Assembly: GCA_963696585.1 (NCBI GenBank)
Contig: CAVOKW010000029.1
Span: 1 to 7,428, forward strand
DNA from: Parvibaculum sp963696585
GTDB taxonomy: Bacteria; Pseudomonadota; Alphaproteobacteria; Parvibaculales; Parvibaculaceae
Length of the DNA: 7,428 nt
Direction of reading: 5' to 3'
Of the stretch, positions 1 through 6,111 are shown one piece after another. The notes under the pieces were generated by a model. It saw only the letters and a program-made list of their open reading frames with translations. It had not been told where the DNA came from and ran no database searches. Position numbers and translations under genes: made by a program. Each line of letters starts with the position of its first letter. Positions within the stretch are counted from its first letter, which is position 1.

Positions 1-735
1 TTCGCGCGGGGAGAGCGGCGGCAATATGCCGGGCAAGCGCGCGGCGAGCATCGATTTGCCCGAGCCGGGCGGACCGACCATAAGCATGTTATGGCCGCCT
101 GCCGCGGCGACTTCGAGGGCGCGCTTGGCGCTTTCCTGCCCCTTGATGTCGCGCAGATCGGGCAAGCTGCCCCTGTCCATGGCCTTCAAGGGGGCTGGCT
201 CGGAGAGGATTTGTGTGCCCTTGAAATGATTGATGAGCTGGAGGATAGAAGCCGGGGCGAGCACGCCGCCGGGGTTTTCATCCCCCATGCCCGCCCAGGC
301 GGCCTCGGGACCGCATTCGCGCGGGCAAATGAGGCCACGCCCCCGCGCATTGGCGCCGATGGCGGCGGGCAGCGCGCCTGCCACCGGATTGATCGCGCCA
401 TCGAGCGAGAGTTCGCCGATGACAACAAACTTGTCCAGCTCCTGTGCGGGCAAGACGCCCATGGCGACGAGAAGGGCGAGCGCAATCGGCAGGTCGTAAT
501 GGCTGCCTTCCTTGGGCAGATCGGCAGGGGCAAGATTGACGGTGATGCGCTTGGGTGGCAGGCCGAGGCCAATCGCCGAGAGGGCGGCGCGAACCCGCTC
601 GCGGCTTTCGCCGACGGCCTTGTCGGCAAGGCCGACAACCGTGAAGGCCGGAATGCCGCCGGAAATCTGGACCTGCACATCGACAGGCCGCGCCTCAACG
701 CCTTGAAAGGCGACCGTTTCGATATGCGCGACCAT
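1..735 (-). CDS. comM: ComM/YifB-family Mg-chelatase-like AAA+ ATPase, N-terminal 245 residues (runs off left edge)
   Basis: The open frame starts at the ATG at 735 and has no stop before base 1. Residues ~15-150 match the N-terminal ChlI-like domain of ComM: GIPAFTVVGLADKAVGESRERVR is recognisable near residues 27-49, followed by the NLAPADLPKEGSHYDLPIAL stretch. The AAA+ Mg-chelatase domain begins near residue 190, and the Walker A motif GPPGSGKS lies at residues 221-228 (bases 52-75). ComM proteins are usually about 500 residues, so roughly half is present; Walker B and the C-terminal domain lie outside the window. ComM is a hexameric helicase that drives branch migration during integration of transformed DNA; that role is known from naturally competent bacteria and only inferred here. 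A purine-rich stretch (AAGGCGGGGG) precedes the ATG on the minus strand. The gene is divergent from the secreted VHL-domain gene. Confidence 0.95.
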   Translation of the reverse strand, partial: MVAHIETVAFQGVEARPVDVQVQISGGIPAFTVVGLADKAVGESRERVRAALSAIGLGLPPKRITVNLAPADLPKEGSHYDLPIALALLVAMGVLPAQELDKFVVIGELSLDGAINPVAGALPAAIGANARGRGLICPRECGPEAAWAGMGDENPGGVLAPASILQLINHFKGTQILSEPAPLKAMDRGSLPDLRDIKGQESAKRALEVAAAGGHNMLMVGPPGSGKSMLAARLPGILPPLSPRE

Positions 736-893
736 GGCTGCCCCCGCCTTGTCCCTGAACTGGCCCCTTGCGATGGCAAGAGGCTCGCGGAAACTCGCGT
801 TTCAGTCAAGAACAAAGTGGGAACTCATCGGCTTGGTGATAGTGTCACGAAGCGGGTGCAGTCTGGCGCCTCCCGCCCGCTGAAAGGTCTGAC
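736..893. promoter_or_regulatory. Divergent intergenic region between comM and the VHL-domain gene
   Basis: These 158 bases separate two divergent start codons and must hold both promoters if neither gene is read from further upstream. I see a perfect inverted repeat GAAAC-TCGC-GTTTC at 790-803. Beside it is a minus-strand TTGACT (complement of 804-809) that could be a -35 element for comM, but I find no convincing -10 hexamer at the right distance. A good ribosome binding site, GAAAGG at 882-887, lies 6 bases before the plus-strand ATG at 894. The promoter assignment is inference; the inverted repeat could be chance. Confidence 0.3.
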
Positions 894-1238
894 ATGAAAA
901 TCCCGGTTGCGATGCTGCTTGCCCTTGCCATGAGCCTTGTGAGTTCGGCGGCCATGGCGCAGGACATTGCCTGTGCCGACGAGGCCCATACCAGGTCCGT
1001 GCAGGCGGGCGCTGAAATCACCATCACCTTCATCAATACCGGTGAGACCCCGATTGAACTCAACTGGCTGAATTATGAGGGCGAGCGGGAATATTTCACG
1101 CGACTCTATCCCGGCTGGAAACATGTGCAGCGGACCTATGCGACACATCCCTGGCTGCTCGCCGATGAAGACGGCAACTGCCTGCGCATCCTTGTCGCGC
1201 CCGAGGCGTCCACAACCATGGAAATTTCTGCGCCCTGA
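894..1238 (+). CDS. Secreted VHL beta-domain protein (114 aa)
   Basis: The 114-residue protein has a clear signal peptide: K2, a hydrophobic core at 3-20, and a likely AMA|Q cut after residue 22. The mature ~92 residues look like a von Hippel-Lindau beta domain (PF01847 type). Residues 46-91 can be laid against human VHL 76-121 with no gap (offset 30). Shared positions include F46, N48, W58-L59-N60, G63-E64, L71, P73-G74, Y82, H85, W87-L88 and D91. Cys27 and Cys96 are the only cysteines in the mature form and could make a disulfide in the periplasm. In eukaryotes this domain recognises hydroxyproline in HIF-alpha; bacterial versions have no assigned role that I know of. The alpha domain that binds elongin C is absent. 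The start is supported by GAAAGG 6 bases upstream. The stop abuts the stop of the convergent gene. The VHL-like assignment is firm at motif level; function is unknown. Confidence 0.85.
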   Translation: MKIPVAMLLALAMSLVSSAAMAQDIACADEAHTRSVQAGAEITITFINTGETPIELNWLNYEGEREYFTRLYPGWKHVQRTYATHPWLLADEDGNCLRILVAPEASTTMEISAP

Positions 1239-2216
1239 TCAGCGCCAGAACGGCAGGGGGCTGTCCTTGGCGAGATAGGGCTTGAGCGCCGCCCATGGGA
1301 GATCGACGGTGCGGTCGCCAAAGGAATAAGGCCCGACGCTATAGACCGAGAAATTGACGCCGAGACCCTTGGCCGTGATGATCCAGTTGGCCGGGTCGGG
1401 CGACATGGCGGCAACGGCGTCTGGCGCTTCCTCAAAGAGCGGCTGGTCCTCCGCCCCGGCCTGTTTTTGCAGATCCGCGAGCACCAGCGCGGCGAGCGCC
1501 TTTTGCCAGCCACTTCCGGGTGCAAAAACATCCGATGCCTTGACCTCGCGCCGCTCGGCCATCAGATAATTGACATGCTCTGCCGCGCCGATGCCGTGCG
1601 CCGCACCCACGGGATAGGTCCAGCCAAAAAGATCAAGGCTGATGAAATCGGGCGTCGCTTCATTCAAGGCAAACCCGGCGCCTGATTCCTCGGCGCCGTC
1701 AAAACCCGTTACCGCATCGGGAAATCTTTTGGCAAGCGCGGTATTGAAGGCCCTGGCGTCATCGCTCAAGGGCGCATCAATGACGAGACGCGTTTTCTCG
1801 GCATATTGCATCGCGCCTTGGCCGGGATATTCCTCGACCGCTGTGGCGGGTGCGATGAAGCGCCACTGGTCGATGATGGCAAAGGTCCAGGGTCCGCGTG
1901 TCTCGACGGCTTTTTTCAGAAAATCGGTGCGGGCCTCATATTGCATCGCGACGCATTGGGCATCCAGGCCGCAAGCCTTCTCACGAAAGGTGATCCAACT
2001 GCGCTGGCTTTTTTTCAGCGCCCCCTGATTGAGCGGTGTCAGCTTCGCAAGCTGGCGCGCATAGAGACTGGCAAGATCCTCATCCGCTTTTGACAGGTTG
2101 CTCGCCGTACAGACCAGGTTTTCCTGCGCCGTGCCCGCCTTGGCACAATCGAAACTCGCTGCCTGTGCGAGGCAAGGCATCAAGACGAATGACAAAGCGA
2201 GGGCTGCATATTTCAT
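1239..2216 (-). CDS. Secreted LprI-like (DUF1311) plus DUF3298/RsiV-like two-domain protein (325 aa)
   Basis: A signal peptide occupies residues 1-20 (hydrophobic core then AQAA). Residues ~22-105 resemble the lysozyme-inhibitor LprI N-terminal domain (PF07007): four cysteines at 24, 36, 82 and 88, a LxxLY-type helix near 48-56, and the QRSWxxFRxxxC pattern at 71-82. The remainder (~115-325) resembles the DUF3298 (PF11738) C-terminal domain found in RsiV-like proteins. It has a 'YPVGAAHG' turn, an 'ASDVFAPGSGW' segment and a final 'DLPWAALKPYL' segment typical of that family. RsiV binds lysozyme through this kind of domain, so binding of an envelope-active enzyme or ligand is possible, but nothing shows it directly. 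There is no transmembrane anchor, so the protein is probably periplasmic. The start lies 5 bp after the gshB stop, implying co-transcription. Its TGA directly abuts the TGA of the convergent VHL-domain gene. Confidence 0.82.
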   Translation of the reverse strand: MKYAALALSFVLMPCLAQAASFDCAKAGTAQENLVCTASNLSKADEDLASLYARQLAKLTPLNQGALKKSQRSWITFREKACGLDAQCVAMQYEARTDFLKKAVETRGPWTFAIIDQWRFIAPATAVEEYPGQGAMQYAEKTRLVIDAPLSDDARAFNTALAKRFPDAVTGFDGAEESGAGFALNEATPDFISLDLFGWTYPVGAAHGIGAAEHVNYLMAERREVKASDVFAPGSGWQKALAALVLADLQKQAGAEDQPLFEEAPDAVAAMSPDPANWIITAKGLGVNFSVYSVGPYSFGDRTVDLPWAALKPYLAKDSPLPFWR

Positions 2217-2221
2217 CGGGC

Positions 2222-3163
2222 TTAGCGTCTCGCTTCAATCGCATCCCAGACAAGGGCGGCAAGGTTTGATCCGTCATAGCGGTCGATTTCCTGAATGCCC
2301 GTGGGCGATGTCACATTGATCTCGGTCAGATAATCGCCGATCACGTCGATGCCGACAAAGATCAGGCCGCGGGCTTTCAGTTCCGGGCCGATCATCTCGC
2401 AGATTTCCTGCTCGCGTTTTGTGAGTGTGGATTTTTCCGGTCGGCCGCCGACATGCATGTTGGAACGGGCTTCGCCTGCGGCGGGCACGCGATTGATCGC
2501 ACCGACGGCGAGGCCATCGACCAGAATGATGCGCTTGTCGCCCCTGCGCACTTCGGGCAGATATTTCTGCACGATGACGGGTTCGCGATTCATCTGGCCG
2601 AACATTTCGAGAAGCGAGGCAAGATTTTCATCGCCCTCGCGGATGCGGAAGACGCCCATGCCGCCATTACCGAAAAGCGGCTTGACGATGATGTCCTTGA
2701 ACTCCTCGCGGAAGGCACGGATTTCGCGCGGGTCGCGGCTGATGAGTGTTGGTGGCAGCACACCCTCGAAGCGCAGCGCGAAAAGTTTTTCCGGGGCGTT
2801 GCGCACTTCGGAAGGATTGTTCACGACCAGTGTTCCGGGATGAATGAGTTCGAGCATATGGGTCGTCGTGATGTAGCTCATGTCGAAGGGCGGATCTTGC
2901 CGCATCAGCACGACATCGACATCGCTATCAAGCGCCAGACGCTGCTCGCCGCCAAGGGTTGCGTGATTGCCATGCTCGCGGCGCAGCGTCAGCGGGCGGG
3001 CCCTGGCATAGACCCGGCCATCACGCATCGAGAGGTCTTTGGGTTCGTAATAGAACAGCTCATGGCCACGCGACTGCGCTTCCAGCCCGAGGGCGAAGGT
3101 CGAATCGCCATTGATGTTGATGCTATGGACGGGGTCCATCTGAATGGCGGTGCGCAGGCTCAT
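2222..3163 (-). CDS. gshB: Glutathione synthetase (313 aa)
   Basis: This cytoplasmic ATP-grasp enzyme catalyses ATP-dependent addition of glycine to gamma-glutamylcysteine, the last step of glutathione synthesis. The length matches E. coli GshB (~315 residues), and the match runs end to end. Visible landmarks are MDPVHSININGDSTFAL at 9-25, the 'MRQDPPFD' substrate segment at 87-94, the ATP-contacting 'IIVKPLFGNGGMGVFRI' loop at 158-174 (K161), 'GDKRIILVDG' at 208-217, and 'GLIFVGIDVIGDYLTEINVTSPT' near 266-288. D273, E281 and N283 in that last stretch fall at the metal-binding positions of the E. coli enzyme. The ATG at 3163 is preceded on the minus strand by GGAGA (3168-3172), 4 bases away. 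The gene appears to be the first of a two-gene unit with the secreted LprI/DUF3298 gene. It is divergent from marC. Confidence 0.96.
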   Translation of the reverse strand: MSLRTAIQMDPVHSININGDSTFALGLEAQSRGHELFYYEPKDLSMRDGRVYARARPLTLRREHGNHATLGGEQRLALDSDVDVVLMRQDPPFDMSYITTTHMLELIHPGTLVVNNPSEVRNAPEKLFALRFEGVLPPTLISRDPREIRAFREEFKDIIVKPLFGNGGMGVFRIREGDENLASLLEMFGQMNREPVIVQKYLPEVRRGDKRIILVDGLAVGAINRVPAAGEARSNMHVGGRPEKSTLTKREQEICEMIGPELKARGLIFVGIDVIGDYLTEINVTSPTGIQEIDRYDGSNLAALVWDAIEARR

Positions 3164-3317
3164 GCTGTCTCCAGTCTTGACAGGGCCTGGCCCATGGGAG
3201 GGGCGCCCTTTTTGCTTCCCCCAAGATGGGGAGCTTCAGGCAAAAAGGCTAGGGGGGAGATCTTCGGACCTTGATGTTTTGCCGCCAAGGGCGGAGGCTT
3301 GGGCGACGGGAGCCAAC
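3164..3317. promoter_or_regulatory. Divergent intergenic region between gshB and marC
   Basis: These 154 bases should contain the start signals for both genes. They hold a nested inverted repeat (3207-3248), a second small hairpin CCGCC-AAG-GGCGG (3282-3294) and the marC ribosome binding site GGGAG (3308-3312), 5 bases before the ATG at 3318. A perfect TTGACA occurs on the plus strand at 3177-3182, but no -10-like hexamer follows 16-18 bases later, so I do not call a promoter there. Confidence 0.35.
3207..3248. repeat. Nested inverted repeat / hairpin element in the gshB-marC spacer
   Basis: The outer arms CCTTTTTGC (3207-3215) and GCAAAAAGG (3240-3248) are perfect 9-base complements. Inside them CCCC (3219-3222) pairs with GGGG (3228-3231) around an AAGAT loop, with imperfect flanking pairs. 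The plus-strand RNA could form a long imperfect stem-loop in the marC leader, and the minus-strand RNA one in the gshB leader. It resembles small palindromic intergenic elements common in alphaproteobacteria, but one copy in the window cannot show that it is repeated. An attenuator or terminator role is possible but unsupported, because no T-run follows either arm. Confidence 0.5.
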
Positions 3318-4007
3318 ATGACCCATGATCTGATCACTTTCAGCCTGACAGCGCTGGCAGGCTATTTTGCCATTGCCAACCCGATTTCCAGCACCCCCAT
3401 CTTCATTGCCCTGACCGCCAGGGACAATAATCAGGTCAAGCGCATGATTGCGCGCAATGCCGTTTTGACCGCGCTTGCGGTTGTTGTGCTGTTCAGCGTG
3501 ACGGGCAAGATCATCTTTGAAATGTTCGGCATCACCATGGCCTCGCTGCGAATTGCGGGTGGCATGCTGGTTTGCCTGGTCGGCTTTGAAATGCTGCAGG
3601 GCCGCTCCTCCCCGGTGCAGGTGCCTTATCAGATGGAAGGCGACGCGCCCCCGGCGGATGTGTTGCGGGCGCAGCTCTCCGTTGCCGTCTCGCCGCTCGG
3701 CATGCCGATGATTGCGGGGCCCGGCACCATCGCCACCGCTGTGGGCTTTGCCGCCAATCCCGGTTTCCTCTATACGCTCATCTCGATTGCGGCTTTTGCC
3801 GTTATTGCCGGGGTAACTTATGTGAGTTTCATGCAGGCCGGTCGGATCGTGCGGTTTCTGGGGGAAACCAATCTGACGGTCGTGACTCGGCTCATGGGCA
3901 TTATCGTGGCGGCGCTTGGCGTGCAGATGGTCTTGACGGGTCTCGGAGACGCCGCGCACGATTTCATCCAGACCGTCAATATGCTGCCTTTGGCACGGCC
4001 TAGTTGA
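3318..4007 (+). CDS. MarC-family integral membrane protein (229 aa)
   Basis: The protein is strongly hydrophobic with about six membrane segments, near residues 6-30, 45-67, 73-93, 119-145, 150-172 and 190-209. Family landmarks of MarC/UPF0056 are present: an 'ANP' motif in the first helix (20-22), the 'RIAGGMLVCLVGFEML' helix at 78-93, and the 'SPLGMPMIAGPGTI' re-entrant-like segment at 125-138. E. coli MarC was once linked to multiple antibiotic resistance, a role later withdrawn; the family's transport substrate is not established. The ATG at 3318 is chosen over an in-frame ATG at 3144 because GGGAG lies 5 bases before it and because the longer form would add 58 non-hydrophobic residues reaching into gshB. 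The 3' end overlaps the convergent SirB1-like gene by 8 bases. Confidence 0.92.
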   Translation: MTHDLITFSLTALAGYFAIANPISSTPIFIALTARDNNQVKRMIARNAVLTALAVVVLFSVTGKIIFEMFGITMASLRIAGGMLVCLVGFEMLQGRSSPVQVPYQMEGDAPPADVLRAQLSVAVSPLGMPMIAGPGTIATAVGFAANPGFLYTLISIAAFAVIAGVTYVSFMQAGRIVRFLGETNLTVVTRLMGIIVAALGVQMVLTGLGDAAHDFIQTVNMLPLARPS

Positions 4008-4848
4008 GCCTTGTTTTCAAGCGGCGCAGTGCCTCTTCGGCAAGCCCCGCCATGCGCATTTCGCCTCTCGCCGCTGCCATTTCCATGCAATCGGAAAAAG
4101 CCGTGGCGGCAGCGGCCATGTGGCCCGCAAGAATCTCGATGCGGCCCAGCTCGAAGCGAAAGCCGGGACGCGCAGGCGCCAGCCATGTCATGCGCGTAAT
4201 GACCTCGCGGGCGCGATCATATTTTTGCGACTGCATGGCGCGCGCGAGAATGTTGTTCTGCAACCGCATCAAGACATCGCGCGAGGTGACGCGCTCATAG
4301 AATTCGGGCATCAGACGAGCCTGCGGGCCTTCCATCTGACGCAGAAGCGCGAGGAGGTCCGGGGTTGATTTCAATTCGCCGCCATTGAAGGGGTCGAGAA
4401 TGACGGCGCGGTCACGTGCCTGCAGGTGAAGCAGGAAATGACCCGGGAAGCTCAGGCCCCCGATATCGAGCCCGAGCGCCTTGCCTGCATGCAGATAAAG
4501 GATGCCCAAGGCGACGGGCAGGCCGCGGCGGCGTTCAATGACCTGGATGAGATTGGCATTCTCCATGTCGTCATAATTTTCGACATCACCACGATAGCCA
4601 TAGCGACCGGAAATGAGCGAGGCGAGGGCTCCCGCCACGGTTTCTGGCGGGGCATCCATCGCCTTGCCAAGGGCGGCCCAACTCGCCGCCGCGAGATCAT
4701 CAAGATGGGCCTGATAGGTCTTGATGTCAGCTTCAGGGCAATCCATGGCCGCGATGACAAGAGCCAGACGCGCAATATCGAGACCGGCGTCAGGCGCTTG
4801 CCCGGCGGCGCACAGCTCCGCTTTCAGCAATGTCATATCGGATTTCAT
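4000..4848 (-). CDS. SirB1-family transglutaminase-like/TPR protein (282 aa)
   Basis: Residues ~30-190 match the transglutaminase-like SirB1 N-terminal domain (PF13369 type). The signature helix 'NANLIQVIERRRGLPVALGILYLHAG' spans 97-122, followed by 'FPGHFLLHL' (H137) and 'ILDPFNGG' (D152). There is no cysteine in the 97-122 helix where a true transglutaminase nucleophile would sit; as I recall, this is normal for the family and argues against catalysis. Residues ~193-258 are paired helices of TPR type ('NNILARAMQSQKYDRAREVITRM', then 'RFELGRIEILAGHMAAAATAF'). No signal peptide is evident, so it is probably cytoplasmic. The exact start is uncertain: ATG 4848 and ATG 4836 are both possible, and neither has a strong ribosome binding site. 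It follows the BON lipoprotein gene by 66 bp on the same strand. Its 3' end overlaps marC. The cellular role of SirB1 proteins is unknown. Confidence 0.88.
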   Translation of the reverse strand: MKSDMTLLKAELCAAGQAPDAGLDIARLALVIAAMDCPEADIKTYQAHLDDLAAASWAALGKAMDAPPETVAGALASLISGRYGYRGDVENYDDMENANLIQVIERRRGLPVALGILYLHAGKALGLDIGGLSFPGHFLLHLQARDRAVILDPFNGGELKSTPDLLALLRQMEGPQARLMPEFYERVTSRDVLMRLQNNILARAMQSQKYDRAREVITRMTWLAPARPGFRFELGRIEILAGHMAAAATAFSDCMEMAAARGEMRMAGLAEEALRRLKTRLN

Positions 4849-4914
4849 GAGGGCGATCTTTGCCCCGTCTTGAGGGTGCAGGCAAGCCTTTGCAGCTAAT
4901 CGGGCGGCTATCGG

Positions 4915-5505
4915 TCAATTTGCCGGCTTGGGCACCGCGATCATGACATGCGAAACGACATTGCGCACACCTGACACATTGCGCGCCTGATTGATGGCGC
5001 GATTGAGCTCTGCCTGGCTGGCGGCAGTGCCGGCAAGATAGACCGTGCCTTTGAGCGTCTCGATGTCATAGTTGATGCTGGCAATATTCTTGTCGCCTAT
5101 CAAGGCACTGCGCACCTTGGTCGAAATCAGCTTGTCCTTGGCCGCTTCGTTGAAGGTCGGGCCTTCACCGATTTGCATTTCGTTGAAAACATCCTTCACG
5201 CCGCTGACGCTATAGGCGACCCTGGTCGCGGTGATGCGATCCTCCGGTCTTTTTACATAGCCGATAAGAACCACGCGGCCCTTGCGCACCTGCGTCTCGA
5301 CGGCGCTAAAGAGCTTGCCGTCCTTGTCGAGGAGCTTGCGGTTGATCTCAAAGGCAATCTCATTGTCATCGACGGATTGCTCAAGGCCGCGTTCCTGTGA
5401 CGCGCCCACGACGGCTGCGCCACCAGCGCCCAGAACCACAGGCACACAGCCGCTCATGGCGAGGGCTGGCAGCAGGATGAAGAGAAGCGAAAGTTTGGAG
5501 CGCAT
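4915..5505 (-). CDS. Double-BON-domain lipoprotein, DolP/YraP-like (196 aa)
   Basis: An N-terminal signal (R2, K4, hydrophobic 5-17) ends in a lipobox-like AMSGC with Cys20, so the mature protein is probably lipid-anchored. Met at -3 of the lipobox is unusual but tolerable. A glycine/valine-rich linker (21-36) is followed by two BON domains, ~46-113 and ~123-190. Each has the helix, 'GxVxLxGxV/A' strands (75-84; 153-161) and the terminal 'VSGVxxVxxxM' repeat (100-110; 178-188). DolP of E. coli is the well-studied two-BON outer-membrane lipoprotein. It binds anionic phospholipid and supports envelope integrity and BAM function. Equivalence is inferred from domain architecture plus location near yraN and rsmI. 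The gene lies 58 bp after the small membrane protein gene and 66 bp before the SirB1-like gene, on the same strand, and is plausibly co-transcribed. Confidence 0.9.
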   Translation of the reverse strand: MRSKLSLLFILLPALAMSGCVPVVLGAGGAAVVGASQERGLEQSVDDNEIAFEINRKLLDKDGKLFSAVETQVRKGRVVLIGYVKRPEDRITATRVAYSVSGVKDVFNEMQIGEGPTFNEAAKDKLISTKVRSALIGDKNIASINYDIETLKGTVYLAGTAASQAELNRAINQARNVSGVRNVVSHVMIAVPKPAN

Positions 5506-5563
5506 GGGGAACCTGAGGGCTGTATGACGGGAAGCAAGAAACTCATCCGCACATGCGGCGAGA

Positions 5564-5716
5564 TTATGACCTTATCCGGGGCCTGAATTTCGAGAGCAGG
5601 GTCGAAAGAAATTGCCCGAGATGCGGCTCGACCAGAAAGACCCGAATGGGTCCAAGAAGAAGACCCGCGATAAAAGTCAACAAACAATAGGCAAGGCCCG
5701 CCTTGATGGCCTGCAT
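5564..5716 (-). CDS. Small single-helix membrane protein, possibly a truncated family member (50 aa)
   Basis: I chose the ATG at 5716 because GGGAGG (minus strand, complement of 5725-5730) lies 8 bases upstream, the best ribosome binding site in the window. An upstream in-frame ATG at 5749 would overlap yraN and lacks such a site. The 50-residue product has a short basic start, one hydrophobic helix (~6-27) and a basic tail. The segment 'KAGLAYCLLTFIAGLLLGPIRVF' recalls the N-terminus of longer alphaproteobacterial multi-helix hypothetical proteins ('AGFxLGxxRVL' type). If that is right, this copy is truncated after the first helix; this is from memory and unverified. It sits 16 bp after yraN and 58 bp before the BON lipoprotein gene. 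Function is unknown. Confidence 0.6.
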   Translation of the reverse strand: MQAIKAGLAYCLLTFIAGLLLGPIRVFLVEPHLGQFLSTLLSKFRPRIRS

Positions 5717-5724
5717 GAGATGAT

Positions 5725-5730
5725 CCTCCC
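5725..5730 (-). promoter_or_regulatory. Strong Shine-Dalgarno that sets the start of the small membrane protein
   Basis: GGGAGG on the minus strand, 8 bases before the ATG at 5716. It supports the 50-residue form over the 61-residue form and argues that this tiny gene is translated. Confidence 0.65.
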
Positions 5731-5732
5731 GA

Positions 5733-6110
5733 TCATGCGCGCCAGGCATCCGCTATATGCCTTGGCCAGCGCCAGGGCGTGATAAGTATCATGTCAAAAC
5801 GCCAGATCAGGTCAGCATCGGCGCGCCGGGTCGCCATGTAAAGCGCCGCCGCCCGCAACAGCCTTTGCTGCTGACGTGGGCTCAGTGCCTCGAGCGCCGC
5901 GTGGTGATCGGGGCGCGCCTTCACTTCGACAAAGGCGATGAGGCCGCCGCGCGAAGCAATGATGTCGATTTCCCCGGCATGGGTTTTGTAGCGGCGGGCG
6001 CGAATGCGATAGCCCTTCAGGAGGAGCCAGAGACAGGCGAGCCATTCGGCGCGATGGCCCAGACGATGCGCCTGCTGACCGCGCGTCTGTCGACCCCGGG
6101 GCGGCGCCAT
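5733..6110 (-). CDS. yraN: YraN / UPF0102 family nuclease-fold protein (125 aa)
   Basis: The protein has the UPF0102 layout: 'GHRAEWLACLWLLLKGYRIRARRYKTHAGEIDIIA' at 18-52, then 'LIAFVEVKAR' at 57-66. E22, D49, E62 and K64 match the restriction-endonuclease-like PD-(D/E)XK core. No activity is firmly established for the family; a DNA repair or recombination nuclease role is inferred from fold. I chose the ATG at 6110, one base after the rsmI stop (6112-6114), which fits translational coupling and family length. An alternative ATG at 6149 would add 13 residues and overlap rsmI. Near 5733 the gene is followed by the small membrane protein gene. Adjacency to rsmI is a widespread conserved arrangement. 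Confidence 0.9.
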   Translation of the reverse strand: MAPPRGRQTRGQQAHRLGHRAEWLACLWLLLKGYRIRARRYKTHAGEIDIIASRGGLIAFVEVKARPDHHAALEALSPRQQQRLLRAAALYMATRRADADLIWRFDMILITPWRWPRHIADAWRA

Positions 6111-6111
6111 C

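Noticed and set aside
91..897. 268-residue plus-strand ORF opposite comM
   Set aside because: It is antisense to the well-supported comM frame, has low-complexity composition with no recognisable domain, and runs into the VHL-gene leader. High GC produces such long antisense frames.
3177..3199. TTGACA at 3177-3182 as a marC promoter -35 element
   Set aside because: No acceptable -10 hexamer at 16-18 bases downstream; the region there is GC-rich.
2453..3274. 273-residue plus-strand ORF opposite gshB
   Set aside because: Fully antisense to a full-length glutathione synthetase with intact motifs; no start signal and no family resemblance.
3144..3317. Longer marC start at 3144
   Set aside because: It would add 58 polar and low-complexity residues, overlap the start of gshB, and ignore the GGGAG site immediately before 3318.
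3249..3959. 236-residue minus-strand ORF opposite marC
   Set aside because: His/Arg/Gly-rich composition is the mirror of hydrophobic codons in marC; no domain recognised.
5548..5560. CCGCACATGCGG as an intrinsic terminator after the small membrane protein gene
   Set aside because: The stem is 4-5 bp with a very small loop and no following T-run on either strand.
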